This document shows, in pieces, positions 53,602 to 63,902 of a DNA stretch of 64,000 bases. Position numbers and translations under genes: made by a program. Under the pieces are notes generated by a model, which did no database searches, was not told the DNA's origin, and saw only the letters and a program-made list of their open reading frames with translations. How positions within the stretch are numbered: the first letter of the stretch is position 1; every line of letters begins with the position of its first letter. This stretch comes from Alterisphingorhabdus sp038748365 (GTDB lineage: Bacteria > Pseudomonadota > Alphaproteobacteria > Sphingomonadales > Sphingomonadaceae), in the NCBI GenBank assembly GCA_038748365.1, contig JBCDIZ010000003.1, positions 248,001-312,000 of the forward strand. The letters run 5' to 3'.

Positions 53602-55422
53602 TCAGCTCTTATACATCCCGTCAATCCGCTCCTGATAGCGCTGGCGGATAACATGCCGACGGATTTTCATAGACGGGGTCATTTCCTCATTTTCGATGGC
53701 GAACGGTTCATCGGCAAAGACAAAGCGCCGCACCTTCTCGATCACCGAAAGGTCTTTATTGACCCGATCAACCGCGCCGCGCACCGCAGTCTTGAAGGCG
53801 GGACAGTCCTGTAGCTCGGCAAAATCATATTTCTTGCCCTCATTGCGCGCCCACTCCAGCGCCCATTCCGGGTCAGGAACGACCAGCCCGACGACATAAG
53901 GCCGCTTGTCGCCTGACACCATCGCCTGCAGGATTTCCGGCTGCAGGGTCAGCATGCCCTCGACCTTTTGCGGGCTGACATTGTCGCCCTTGTCATTAAC
54001 AATCAGGTCTTTTTTGCGGTCAGTGATGACGATCCGCCCGGCCTCGTCAATATGGCCGATATCGCCAGTATGCAGCCAGCCATCTTTGAGTACACGCGCA
54101 GTTTCTTCCTCATTGCGCCAATAGCCGTGCATCACCAGTTCGCCACGCACCAATATCTCGCCATCATCAGCAATCATCACTTCGGTATCGATCAGCGGTG
54201 GGCCGACGGTATCCATTTTCAGACCGGTTTTCGGACGATTACAGGCAATAATCGGCGCTGCCTCGGTCTGGCCATAGCCCTGTAGCATGGTGAGGCCCAG
54301 CGACTGAAAGAAAACGCCAATATCAGGGTTGAGCGGTGCGCCGCCTGAGACCATCGCCTTGATTCGACCGCCAAAGCGCTGACTGACCTTGGGCCGTAGC
54401 GTGCGATTGAGGATGAAGTTCATCGGCTTGTCACGCAGGCGCTTTTTGCCCGCCGCTTCATGTTCGCCGATCTTCAAGGCCTTATCGAGCAGATAATTGG
54501 CAGCCTTGCCTTGTTGTTTGAGAGTCTTGAGCATGCGGGTGCGCAATACTTCAAACAGACGCGGTACCACCACCATCAGCGTCGGGCGCACCTCTTCAAT
54601 ATTGCTCGCTAGTTTCTCCAACCCTTCGGAATAATAGATCTGCGCACCCAGGCCGATGGGGAAGAACTGCCCGGCGCTATGCTCATAGGCATGGCTCAGC
54701 GGCAGGAAGGACAGGAACACCTCATCATCCCAGCTGAAATCATGTTTGATAACCTCGGTCGGGCCTTTGACATTATGCAGGATTGCGCCGTGATGCTGCA
54801 TAACCCCGCGCGGCGCACCACCGGTGCCGCTGGTATAGATAAGGCAGGCCAGATCATCGCGTTTGACCGTTTGCATTTCGGCGTGCACCGCATCCAGCGC
54901 AGCACTGATGGCCGCATCATCGCCTTCGGTCAGCGCTTGCCATGTACTGTAATCATAGCTGCTGGCCTGGGAGATGTTGAGGTCTTCCATGCCGATGACA
55001 TGCTGGCAATCGGTGGATTGCAGCACTGCTGGCAGCAACGTCTGCGCCAGCTTGGCGCTGGAGACAATCACTGCACTGGCGCGGCTGTTGTTCAATATGT
55101 GCAGATGGTCGCGCTCGGTATTGGTGGTGTAGGTAGGGACGGTGACACAGCCCGCCGCCATAATCGCCAGATCGGCGATGCACCATTCGGGCCGGTTTTC
55201 CGACACCAGCATCACCCGGTCGCCTTTTTTGAGGCCCAGTTTCTTCAGCCCAGCAGCCAGCAACGCCATCTGCCCCGCCGCCTCGTTCCAGCTTGACGGC
55301 TGCCATTCGCCATCACGCTTGGCCCAGAGAAAGGGCGCATCGCCCTGTTCGGCAACACGGGCAAGGAACATTTCGATCAGATTATTATAACGATCAAACT
55401 GTTCGAGTGATTTATCAATCAT
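53602..55422 (-). CDS. Long-chain fatty-acid-CoA ligase (AMP-binding family)
   Basis: 606 residues. The adenylate-forming motifs are present: P-loop 'LIYTSGTGGAPRGVMQHHG' near 195, 'GYGQTEAAPII' near 385, 'DGWLHTGDIGHIDEAGRI' and 'DRKKDLIV'. It activates fatty acids to acyl-AMP and then acyl-CoA, probably at the inner face of the membrane. Length and motif order fit FadD15/long-chain ACSL rather than acetyl-CoA synthetase. It stands alone on its strand. Confidence 0.91.
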   Translation of the reverse strand: MIDKSLEQFDRYNNLIEMFLARVAEQGDAPFLWAKRDGEWQPSSWNEAAGQMALLAAGLKKLGLKKGDRVMLVSENRPEWCIADLAIMAAGCVTVPTYTTNTERDHLHILNNSRASAVIVSSAKLAQTLLPAVLQSTDCQHVIGMEDLNISQASSYDYSTWQALTEGDDAAISAALDAVHAEMQTVKRDDLACLIYTSGTGGAPRGVMQHHGAILHNVKGPTEVIKHDFSWDDEVFLSFLPLSHAYEHSAGQFFPIGLGAQIYYSEGLEKLASNIEEVRPTLMVVVPRLFEVLRTRMLKTLKQQGKAANYLLDKALKIGEHEAAGKKRLRDKPMNFILNRTLRPKVSQRFGGRIKAMVSGGAPLNPDIGVFFQSLGLTMLQGYGQTEAAPIIACNRPKTGLKMDTVGPPLIDTEVMIADDGEILVRGELVMHGYWRNEEETARVLKDGWLHTGDIGHIDEAGRIVITDRKKDLIVNDKGDNVSPQKVEGMLTLQPEILQAMVSGDKRPYVVGLVVPDPEWALEWARNEGKKYDFAELQDCPAFKTAVRGAVDRVNKDLSVIEKVRRFVFADEPFAIENEEMTPSMKIRRHVIRQRYQERIDGMYKS

Positions 55423-55565
55423 GGTTTAGCGACACCCTTCCCCAAAGGTATTTATGCACGCCATCCTTATGGTCATGCTTTTGTCCAAAATGCGTCAATA
55501 AGCCGGATTGGCGAACGCTGCAAATCTGCAATGGCTTCCATCCACCTGCATCTGTCAGCTTTGCC

Positions 55566-57290
55566 CTATTGCCGTAACGCAACCCCCTCGCTGCGTGGAT
55601 CGGCGGCACCAACCCAGCCATCCGGTGTCCAGGCGACAGCATTAAGCTTGGACGGCAGATAGACCGGTTTAACCGGCTGGCCAAAGCGCTCTATCTCAGC
55701 CGCCATTGCCGCCAAAGGCGTATCCTGTTCCACCAGCAAGTCGCCACGGCGAAAATAGATATTGGGCAGCGCAATCGCTTCATCGACTGGCAGATCGAAA
55801 TCAATATAGCCAATCAGCGATTTGGCGACATGCATGATAATCCGCTTACCACCAGCTGAACCAATCGCCAGAACCGGCTTGTCATCCTTATAAACAATCG
55901 TCGGCGACATGGAGGACAGCGGACGCTTGCCCGGCTGCACCCGATTGGCGACCGGCGCACCATCCTTCATCGGGGCGAAGGTGAAATCGGTCAGCTCATT
56001 GTTGAGGAACATACCACCTGCGATCAGCTGGCTGCCAAAGGGGCCTTCAATCGTCGAGGTCATGCTGACCAGATTGCCTTCGCTATCGCGCGCAACAAAA
56101 TGTGTGGTGCCGGAGACTTCGCTGGAAATTGCGGCTGTACGCGCCTCGGAACCCGGAGGGTTACCGGCTTTATAGCTTGGCAAAGAGCTGCTCGGTGAAA
56201 TCATTTTGGCACGGCTGGCGAGATACTTCGGATCGATCAAACCAGCGATGGGAACGCTGACAAAATCGGGATCGCCGAGATAGCTCTCGCGATCAGCATA
56301 AGCGAGCTGCATCGCTTCGCCGATCAGGTGCCAGGCCTTGGGATCATCCTTGCCCAGCTTCTTCATGTCGAAGGATTTGAGCGTGCCCAAAATCTGCAGC
56401 ACAGTGGTCGCCCCCGATGACGGCGGGCCCATGCCGCACACCTTATACTCGCGGTACGGCATACAAACCGGCGGGCGCGCTTTGGCCTGATAGCCAGCAA
56501 GATCAGCCATGGTCATCTGCACCGGATTGACCGTGCTATTGCTGACGGTATCGACAATCTCTTCAGCAATCGGACCGGTATAAAAGGCATCAGGTCCCTG
56601 TTCAGCAATGGCGCGTAATGTCTTGGCAATCGCCGGATTGGTTACGCGATCACCCATTTTCTTGGGCGCGCCATCCTGCCAGTAAATAGCGCGGGCATCT
56701 GGGAAGCGGGACCAGATATCTTTCAATCGATCAAGCCGCCCTTCCAGCGTCTTGTTGACCACATAACCTTCTTCCGCCAGCCGGATGGCCGGGCCGAACA
56801 GCTCCGCCCATTCCAGCTTGCCCCAGCGCTGATGCACCATCGCCATCAGCCGGATATTGCCTGGCACGCCCACACTATGGCCGCCCTGAATCGCATCAAG
56901 AAAGCCGAGTGGATTGCCATTATCGTCAAGAAACAGGCCCTCATCGGCAGATGATGGCGCGGTTTCGCGGCCATCAATGGTCTCGATTAGCTGCGTATCG
57001 GCGTCATGGTGCAACAAAAAGCCGCCGCCACCAAAGCCGCTCGATTGCGGCTCCACCACAGTCAGCGCCAGCATCATCGCCATTGCGGCATCGCTCGCAC
57101 TACCACCCTTGCGCAATATCTCACGCCCGGCCTTTGCGGCGCGCGGATCAGCTGCGGAGACGATACCGCTGCCTTCTATAGCTGCCATGTCAGCTGCTTC
57201 CTGTGACAAGTCGCTGGCGTCGCGGCAATAGGCTGCTGTGGTCAACGGCAGCGTAACGATCAGGGCGAAAGATAATAATGTCTTTTTCAT
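55566..57290 (-). CDS. ggt: Gamma-glutamyltransferase
   Basis: 574 residues from the ATG at 57290. A signal peptide ('LLSFALIVTLPLTTAAYC') sends it to the periplasm. The proenzyme is self-cleaved before the nucleophile Thr near 395 in 'SGTTHFVARDSEGNLVSMTS'; 'RETAPSSA' near 110 and 'GPFGSQLIAGG' fit the substrate site. It transfers or hydrolyses gamma-glutamyl groups of glutathione and other peptides. The longer frame upstream of 57290 is the translated intergenic repeat, not protein. It lies downstream of pyrD on the same strand. Confidence 0.94.
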   Translation of the reverse strand: MKKTLLSFALIVTLPLTTAAYCRDASDLSQEAADMAAIEGSGIVSAADPRAAKAGREILRKGGSASDAAMAMMLALTVVEPQSSGFGGGGFLLHHDADTQLIETIDGRETAPSSADEGLFLDDNGNPLGFLDAIQGGHSVGVPGNIRLMAMVHQRWGKLEWAELFGPAIRLAEEGYVVNKTLEGRLDRLKDIWSRFPDARAIYWQDGAPKKMGDRVTNPAIAKTLRAIAEQGPDAFYTGPIAEEIVDTVSNSTVNPVQMTMADLAGYQAKARPPVCMPYREYKVCGMGPPSSGATTVLQILGTLKSFDMKKLGKDDPKAWHLIGEAMQLAYADRESYLGDPDFVSVPIAGLIDPKYLASRAKMISPSSSLPSYKAGNPPGSEARTAAISSEVSGTTHFVARDSEGNLVSMTSTIEGPFGSQLIAGGMFLNNELTDFTFAPMKDGAPVANRVQPGKRPLSSMSPTIVYKDDKPVLAIGSAGGKRIIMHVAKSLIGYIDFDLPVDEAIALPNIYFRRGDLLVEQDTPLAAMAAEIERFGQPVKPVYLPSKLNAVAWTPDGWVGAADPRSEGVALRQ

Positions 57291-57330
57291 CGGCCTTGCG
57301 TATCGCCGACAGCCATAAGGGGCAAGACAC

Positions 57331-57486
57331 ATTATCCTCCCCGGGGCGGGGAGGTGGCTCGCCGTAGCTTTAGCGAAGGTGAGACGGAGGGGGTTCTCCA
57401 CTTGGGTTGCACCTAGCGGCTCACCCCCTCCACCAGCTTTCGCCAAGGCTACAGCTGGTCCCCCTCCCCGGGACGGGGAGGATTAT
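57331..57486. repeat. Large imperfect palindrome between pyrD and ggt
   Basis: Outer arms ATTATCCTCCCC...GGGGAGGATTAT enclose smaller inverted segments, so that the 156 bases can fold into one long hairpin. The right end overlaps the pyrD stop codon (57483-57485). When translated, one frame gives 'AFAKATAG', a peptide I know as a mark of dispersed palindromic elements in alphaproteobacteria. A short relative (CCCCTCCCCT/AGGGGAGGGG) is at 63853-63874. Confidence 0.7.
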
Positions 57487-58526
57487 TTTGCATCTATACC
57501 GATAGCATCGGAAAGCGTCTTGAGGCCATCGCGCTCCAATAGACGCAACAGTCCGCGATTAATCTCAGCAGCCAGTCGTGGGCCATGATAGACCAATGCA
57601 CTGTAAAGCTGGATCAGCGACGCCCCTGCGCGGATCCGTTCATAGGCGCTGGTCGCGCTGTCTATGCCGCCCACCGCGATCAGCGGTATGGCGCCGCCGC
57701 TGGCCGTGCGGAAATCCTTAAGCCGCTGCAGCGCCAGTTTGGCAAGCGGCGCACCTGAGAGGCCACCTGTTTCGTCACTATGGCGCGATGTAAGTTTTGG
57801 ACGCGTGATGGTCGTATTGCCGATAATCAGTGCATCGAGCTTTTTGTCGATAGCGATACGGGTAATCGCATCAATATCCGCTGGCTCCAGATCGGGCGCG
57901 AGTTTAAGGAACAGCGGGACCTGTTCCTTGCCTCGTGCGGCAATAACCGCGTCCAGTAGACCGGTCAGCGCCGCCTCGTCCTGCAACGCTCTGAGGCCCG
58001 GCGTATTGGGCGAGCTGATATTGATGGTGAGATAATCAGCCAAAGGCGCCATGATTTCGGCCATGATGGCATAATCGGCGATCCGGTCATCGCTGTCCTT
58101 ATTCGCGCCGATATTGGCACCGATAATCCCCGGACGCCCGCGCCATGCCTTGAGCCGTCGCACCACCACATCGGCGCCATCATTGTTGAAGCCCATACGG
58201 TTAATCACCGCCTTGTCCTCAACCAGCCGGAACAGGCGCGGCTGGGGATTGCCCGCCTGGGGCCGCGGCGTCACCGTGCCAATCTCGGCATAGCCAAAGC
58301 CGAAATTCAGCATCTTGCTGGCCACTTCGGCATTTTTGTCAAAGCCCGGTGCCAGACCGACCGGCGAAGGAAAATCGATTCCTGCTAGCGAGACAGTCAG
58401 GCGCGGGTCCATTGCGCCTTCGCCGAGATCAGGGAGCATGCGAAGTCCGCTTATAGTTAGACGGTGCGCCTTTTCCGCGTCCATCGCAAACACAAAGGGC
58501 CGGGCGAGAGAATAGAGCATGGTCAT
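57483..58526 (-). CDS. pyrD: Dihydroorotate dehydrogenase (quinone), class 2
   Basis: 347 residues. The N-terminal helical membrane-binding part ('LYSLARPFVFAMDAEKAHRL') and 'SPVGLAPGFDKNAE' precede the FMN barrel with 'GFGYAEIGTVTPRPQAGNP', 'NRMGFNNDG' and 'NISSPNTPGLR' (the catalytic serine of class 2). It oxidises dihydroorotate to orotate in pyrimidine synthesis, with quinone as acceptor at the inner membrane. The ATG at 58526 is chosen over longer frames. Its stop codon falls inside the palindromic repeat. Confidence 0.95.
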   Translation of the reverse strand: MTMLYSLARPFVFAMDAEKAHRLTISGLRMLPDLGEGAMDPRLTVSLAGIDFPSPVGLAPGFDKNAEVASKMLNFGFGYAEIGTVTPRPQAGNPQPRLFRLVEDKAVINRMGFNNDGADVVVRRLKAWRGRPGIIGANIGANKDSDDRIADYAIMAEIMAPLADYLTINISSPNTPGLRALQDEAALTGLLDAVIAARGKEQVPLFLKLAPDLEPADIDAITRIAIDKKLDALIIGNTTITRPKLTSRHSDETGGLSGAPLAKLALQRLKDFRTASGGAIPLIAVGGIDSATSAYERIRAGASLIQLYSALVYHGPRLAAEINRGLLRLLERDGLKTLSDAIGIDAK

Positions 58527-58705
58527 AATGCTGACCCCAATCTGGCGGTGAAAGACTGCGCTTCCCTTGGCAGGGCTGTGCTTCGCTGACAAGCGCCTCC
58601 CGGCATTTGTCGACGGGTCACGTCCTTCCACATCGGCACCGCTTGTGTTGCATCAGGCAAGATGCGAAAACCAATCCAATGCATGAATATATCAGAAAGC
58701 ATAGA

Positions 58706-60556
58706 ATGCCTTATCACCGCCACTTTCTCAATGCGATGCGCACCTTGCCGATACTTGTCCTTGCTGCCTGTGCTGCAACCGATAGCGACAATGTCGCCAG
58801 CTCGGTTCCACCAGCACCTAATGAAACGGCAACCGAGCAAGCTGAGAATCAGGACGCTGCGATCATGGCATTTTTTGAGGAAGTGCATAAAGCCGATCTC
58901 GAAAACTCCCCCTTCTTCAAATCCTATCTCGGCATAAGAGATGCGGATTATAGCAAATGGGATGACCCCAGCGATGCCAAAGCCATTGCCGATTATGAAC
59001 GCGGCCAGAAAGCCTTGGCCGATATGCGCGCCACGTTTGAACCGGCAGCGCTCAACGCCTCAAACGCCCTCAGCTATCGCCTTTTCGAATATCAGGCAGA
59101 ACGTGGACAACGCGCCTTTCCGTTTCGCAACAATGGTTACATCTTCGATCAAATGAACGGGGCGCAATCGCGACTTCCCGCCTTTCTCATCAATATACAC
59201 CGGGTGAACACCGTCGAAGACGCCTTTGCCTATGTCTCACGGATAAGCGAGATGGGCCCATTGCTCGATGCGCTCACCGCCCAGTCACGAGAGCGTGCTG
59301 AAAATGGCGTTATGCCGCCCAAATGGGTTTACCCTTATGTGATCTCGGACATTGAGAACCTCATCGATGGCGCCGATGGTAATGCGATATTGGCCGATTT
59401 TGACGCTAAGATCCAAAAGCTCGAGGTTGACGACACCATTAGAGCCGGTCTCTTTGGCGGCGCGAAAGATGCCTGGTGGGACACTGCCGTGCCAGCTTAT
59501 CAACGCCTGCTTGCAGAAATGAAACGCCAACAAGCTATCGCCCCTACAGATGACGGCGTGTGGCGGTTCAAGGATGGCGCGGATTATTATGCCGAGCGGC
59601 TGCAAAACTATACCACCACCAATCTAACCGCAGATGAGATCCACCAGATTGGCCTCGACAATGTCGCGCGCATCCATGGCGAGATGCGCAAAATCATGGA
59701 TGAGGTAGGCTTTGAAGGAAGTTTGCAGGACTTCTTCAAATACGTCCGCACGTCAGACGAATTCTATTTCGACACACGCGAGGCCTATCTTGCTGAGGCC
59801 AATGCCAAGATAAGCGCGATGGAGGCCAAGCTACCGGAATATTTCAACACGCTGCCCAAAGCACCTTTGGTGGTAAAACCGGTCGAAGCATTCCGGGAGA
59901 AATCCGCCGGCAAAGCCTTTTACCAAAGCCCGGCACCCGATGGCTCGCGCCCCGGCACCTATTATGTCAATCTCTACAATCTGAAAGATATGTCGAAAAA
60001 CGAGCTGGAGGCTCTGGCCTATCATGAGGCATTGCCCGGGCACCATCTCCAACGCGCCATCCAGACTGAGCTCGGCGAACTGCCACCCTTTCGCCGCTTT
60101 GGTGGCGTCACCGCCTATATCGAGGGCTGGGGCCTATATTCAGAGGAGCTCGGCAAGGATATGGGTTTCTATACCGATCCCTATTCCGATTTTGGGCGAC
60201 TCGGCATGGAGCTATGGCGCGCTTGCCGATTGGTGGTCGATACCGGCATTCATCACAAACGCTGGAGCCGCGAAGAAGCGATCCAGTATCTTACCGACAA
60301 CACTCCCAATCCCGATGGTGATATCCGCAAGGCGATTGAGCGCTATATCGTCTATCCGGGTCAGGCTACGGCCTATATGATAGGCAAGCTGAAAATCATG
60401 GAGTTGCGTGATCGGGCAAGGACTCGCCTGGGTCCGCGCTTCACCTATGGCGATTTTCATGATGTGATCTTGCGCGCAGGACCGGTTCCGCTCACCATTT
60501 TGGAAGAGCGAGTCGATAACTGGCTTCGCAAGGAGCTTATGATAGCGGGTGACTAG
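58706..60556 (+). CDS. Exported DUF885-family metallopeptidase-like lipoprotein
   Basis: 616 residues. The N-terminus has a lipoprotein signal ('LPILVLAACAAT'). The DUF885 hallmark 'YHEALPGHHLQ' (His near 440) gives a HExxPGHH zinc-site pattern, and the 'RFGGVTAYIEGWGLYSEEL' stretch completes the fold. Peptidase activity is inferred from the zinc-binding look. Start choice between ATGs at 58706 and 58736 is uncertain, neither with a good ribosome site. The gene is divergent from pyrD. Confidence 0.85.
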   Translation: MPYHRHFLNAMRTLPILVLAACAATDSDNVASSVPPAPNETATEQAENQDAAIMAFFEEVHKADLENSPFFKSYLGIRDADYSKWDDPSDAKAIADYERGQKALADMRATFEPAALNASNALSYRLFEYQAERGQRAFPFRNNGYIFDQMNGAQSRLPAFLINIHRVNTVEDAFAYVSRISEMGPLLDALTAQSRERAENGVMPPKWVYPYVISDIENLIDGADGNAILADFDAKIQKLEVDDTIRAGLFGGAKDAWWDTAVPAYQRLLAEMKRQQAIAPTDDGVWRFKDGADYYAERLQNYTTTNLTADEIHQIGLDNVARIHGEMRKIMDEVGFEGSLQDFFKYVRTSDEFYFDTREAYLAEANAKISAMEAKLPEYFNTLPKAPLVVKPVEAFREKSAGKAFYQSPAPDGSRPGTYYVNLYNLKDMSKNELEALAYHEALPGHHLQRAIQTELGELPPFRRFGGVTAYIEGWGLYSEELGKDMGFYTDPYSDFGRLGMELWRACRLVVDTGIHHKRWSREEAIQYLTDNTPNPDGDIRKAIERYIVYPGQATAYMIGKLKIMELRDRARTRLGPRFTYGDFHDVILRAGPVPLTILEERVDNWLRKELMIAGD

Positions 60557-60669
60557 GGGCCGCTCAGGCCCCCCCGTTTGCTATTCTTACCTATCAAGCC
60601 CTTGAGGGTAAATAATATTTCTTCGATTTCGCCAGGGTGTCGAATCTATCCAATCTTCTGAATCTGTAA

Positions 60670-60777
60670 CCGCATATATGGGTGTTGCGACCCGAAGGGC
60701 TCCTGAAACTTGTACAGGAGTTCTTTCACTCAGCGGCCTGACTTTTCCTAATGGATTCAGTCAGGTCGCTTTTTTTT
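60670..60777 (+). ncRNA. Candidate small RNA (hairpin plus strong terminator)
   Basis: A hairpin with 11-base arms AAGGGCTCCTG / CAGGAGTTCTT (60695-60725, two G-T wobbles, 9-base loop AAACTTGTA) is followed by an intrinsic terminator at 60732-60777. The unit lies about 140 bases beyond the DUF885 stop, so it could be an independent transcript, or a processed 3' end of the upstream message. A TATATG at 60675 might be a weak -10; no -35 was found. The 5' end is therefore a guess. Confidence 0.4.
60732..60777 (+). terminator. Intrinsic terminator upstream of the AraC gene
   Basis: AGCGGCCTGACT and AGTCAGGTCGCT pair with one wobble around a 15-base loop, followed by eight T residues (60770-60777). 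It is about 175 bases after the DUF885 stop and 60 before the AraC ATG. Confidence 0.85.
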
Positions 60778-60836
60778 GTTACGCTTCTGGTCTATAGTGC
60801 GCTTTAGGGTAGCACTTAAAAACAAAGACTGGTCGC

Positions 60837-61676
60837 ATGCCATCACTGGAATATCATGCTCCCGCACCGGAATTGCGTGAATATGTGTCGATATTTTACC
60901 ATTTCGAGTGCACCGAAGCGGAGTTTACAGATATTGAACGGGCAGCTGTTGCGCAGCTGCGTTTCCTGCTTGCAGGTGAAGCAGATATGGAATTTGCCGA
61001 TGGGCATAAAGTCCATGCCCGTGGTCCGGTGCTGGTTGGCCCCACGACAGGCTATTATCGCTTCAGTATAAAGGGGCATTTCCGCATGTTCGGCATGGGG
61101 CTGCTGCCTGCTGGCTGGGGTGCAGCAACATCACGATCAGCGGCAGATATCGTGGACCGCGCTGTCCCGGCAGACGAGTTCTGGCCGCAAGCGGGCGACT
61201 ATCTGGAACAGCTGAAAAATGCCAAAACCGTGCCAGGAATGGTGGCGGGAGCCGGTGAGGTGCTGAAAGGGCTGGTCGATGCATCATCGCCAGATATCCT
61301 CGCCTTTACCAATATGGTTGACAGCTGGCTCGCTGCCGACCCATCGCCCAGCGTGCCGGAATTGCGCACTATGACCAGCTTGTCGGACCGGCAACTGACC
61401 CGCAAGGTGAAGCAATTTTATGGCGTGCCGCCAAAATATCTGTCGCGCAAATATCGTGCATTGCGCGCAGCGCGGGCCATGGTGGATGCCAATGATGATG
61501 ATGCCGATTATCTGCGCGATGCCTTTTACGACCAGTCGCACATGATCCGCGAACTGAAGGTCTTTGCTGGAATGACCCCAAATGAAATTCGCTATCGCGA
61601 GGGCATTATTGCCAAGATGATCGATCAGCGCAGCCAGTTTGACGGTGAGATCAGCGCCCTGACTTCGCGCACATAA
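60837..61676 (+). CDS. AraC-family transcriptional regulator
   Basis: 279 residues. The N-terminal half ('LEYHAPAPELREYVSIFYHF', 'GPTTGYYRFSIKGHFRMFG') is a cupin-like sensor of the DUF6597 type. The C-terminal half has two helix-turn-helix units ('TSLSDRQLTRKVKQFYGVPP', 'DAFYDQSHMIRELKVFAGMT'). The ligand and targets are unknown. No good ribosome site precedes the ATG. It lies between a terminator and the suf genes, in the same direction, and is probably transcribed alone. Confidence 0.86.
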   Translation: MPSLEYHAPAPELREYVSIFYHFECTEAEFTDIERAAVAQLRFLLAGEADMEFADGHKVHARGPVLVGPTTGYYRFSIKGHFRMFGMGLLPAGWGAATSRSAADIVDRAVPADEFWPQAGDYLEQLKNAKTVPGMVAGAGEVLKGLVDASSPDILAFTNMVDSWLAADPSPSVPELRTMTSLSDRQLTRKVKQFYGVPPKYLSRKYRALRAARAMVDANDDDADYLRDAFYDQSHMIRELKVFAGMTPNEIRYREGIIAKMIDQRSQFDGEISALTSRT

Positions 61677-61740
61677 TAGCCCGGCTGCCCGCTCAGGGCG
61701 ATAGAATCCCCTTGCAAAATCCCATAAAACAAGCCATTTA

Positions 61741-61790
61741 GTAAATACTACTGATTTGGTCTTATTTAGATTCGGGCCGCAACTTACCGA
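61741..61790 (+). promoter_or_regulatory. A+T-rich control region of the suf operon
   Basis: The stretch before the Rrf2 start is strikingly A+T rich (GTAAATACTACTGATTTGG and following CTTATTTAGATT) compared with its neighbours, as expected for an Rrf2/IscR operator. I cannot fix a consensus site or the -35/-10 pair. Autoregulation is inferred from family habit. Confidence 0.4.
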
Positions 61791-61797
61791 GGATTTT

Positions 61798-62294
61798 GTG
61801 CGTCTTTCCAGCCTAGCCGATTATGCCGTTGTTCTGATGAGCGCTGCTGCGCGCCAGTGCGGTGCCAGTGCGGTGGTTAGCGGTGGCAGCGGTCGCCAGA
61901 GTGCGCGCAAGCTAGCCGAGGAAACCGGCATCCCACTGCCCACGGCGCAGAAGCTGGTGAGCCATTTGGCTGCGGCTGATCTGCTCGATTCGACTCGCGG
62001 TGCGGGAGGCGGCATCCGCCTGGCCCGCCCGCCAGCGACCATCACCCTGACCCAGATTGTCGAGGCTGTCGATGGCCCGATCGCCGTCACCTCCTGCCTT
62101 GAGGCAGGTCACACCGCATGCATGCTCGAATCAACCTGTTCGGTCAAACCGCACTGGGCGGTAGTCAATAGCGCGATCCGCAATGCGCTTGATGCCGTCA
62201 CACTCGCCGATCTGGCCAGCGCGCCTGGTTGTTCCGGCGCACATATACCCGATTTTGAAGCCACCTCCCCCAAAGCCAAGATGGAACCGCATCT

Positions 62295-62298
<4 letters not shown>
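61798..62298 (+). CDS. Rrf2-family iron-sulfur regulator of the suf operon
   Basis: 166 residues from a GTG at 61798, with GAGG six bases before; a TTG upstream would add 14 residues unlike the family. It has the Rrf2 start 'RLSSLADYAVVLMSAAARQ', a winged helix ('PTAQKLVSHLAAADLL', 'GAGGGIRLARPPATITL'), and three cysteines (C-x7-C-x5-C in 'CLEAGHTACMLESTC') likely to bind a [2Fe-2S] cluster. It senses cluster status and should control suf genes. The stop overlaps the sufB ATG (ATGA). Confidence 0.92.
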
Positions 62299-63803
<1,505 letters not shown>

Positions 63804-63852
63804 TCCATGCCTGCCAGCCTCACTCCAACAGATGCGGCAAAGCGTCAAAACA

Positions 63853-63874
63853 CCCCTCCCCTTCAGGGGAGGGG
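63853..63874. repeat. G/C-rich inverted repeat after sufB
   Basis: CCCCTCCCCT and AGGGGAGGGG are perfect 10-bp arms with a 2-base loop. It resembles the outer arms of the palindrome at 57331-57486 and is probably another copy of the dispersed element, or a weak terminator. Confidence 0.6.
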
Positions 63875-63902
63875 CCGGGGGTGGGGGCTATCCGCCGGGC
63901 GC

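Noticed and set aside
57291..57446. N-terminal extension of the gamma-glutamyltransferase
   Set aside because: It translates the palindromic repeat; the signal peptide begins at the ATG at 57290.
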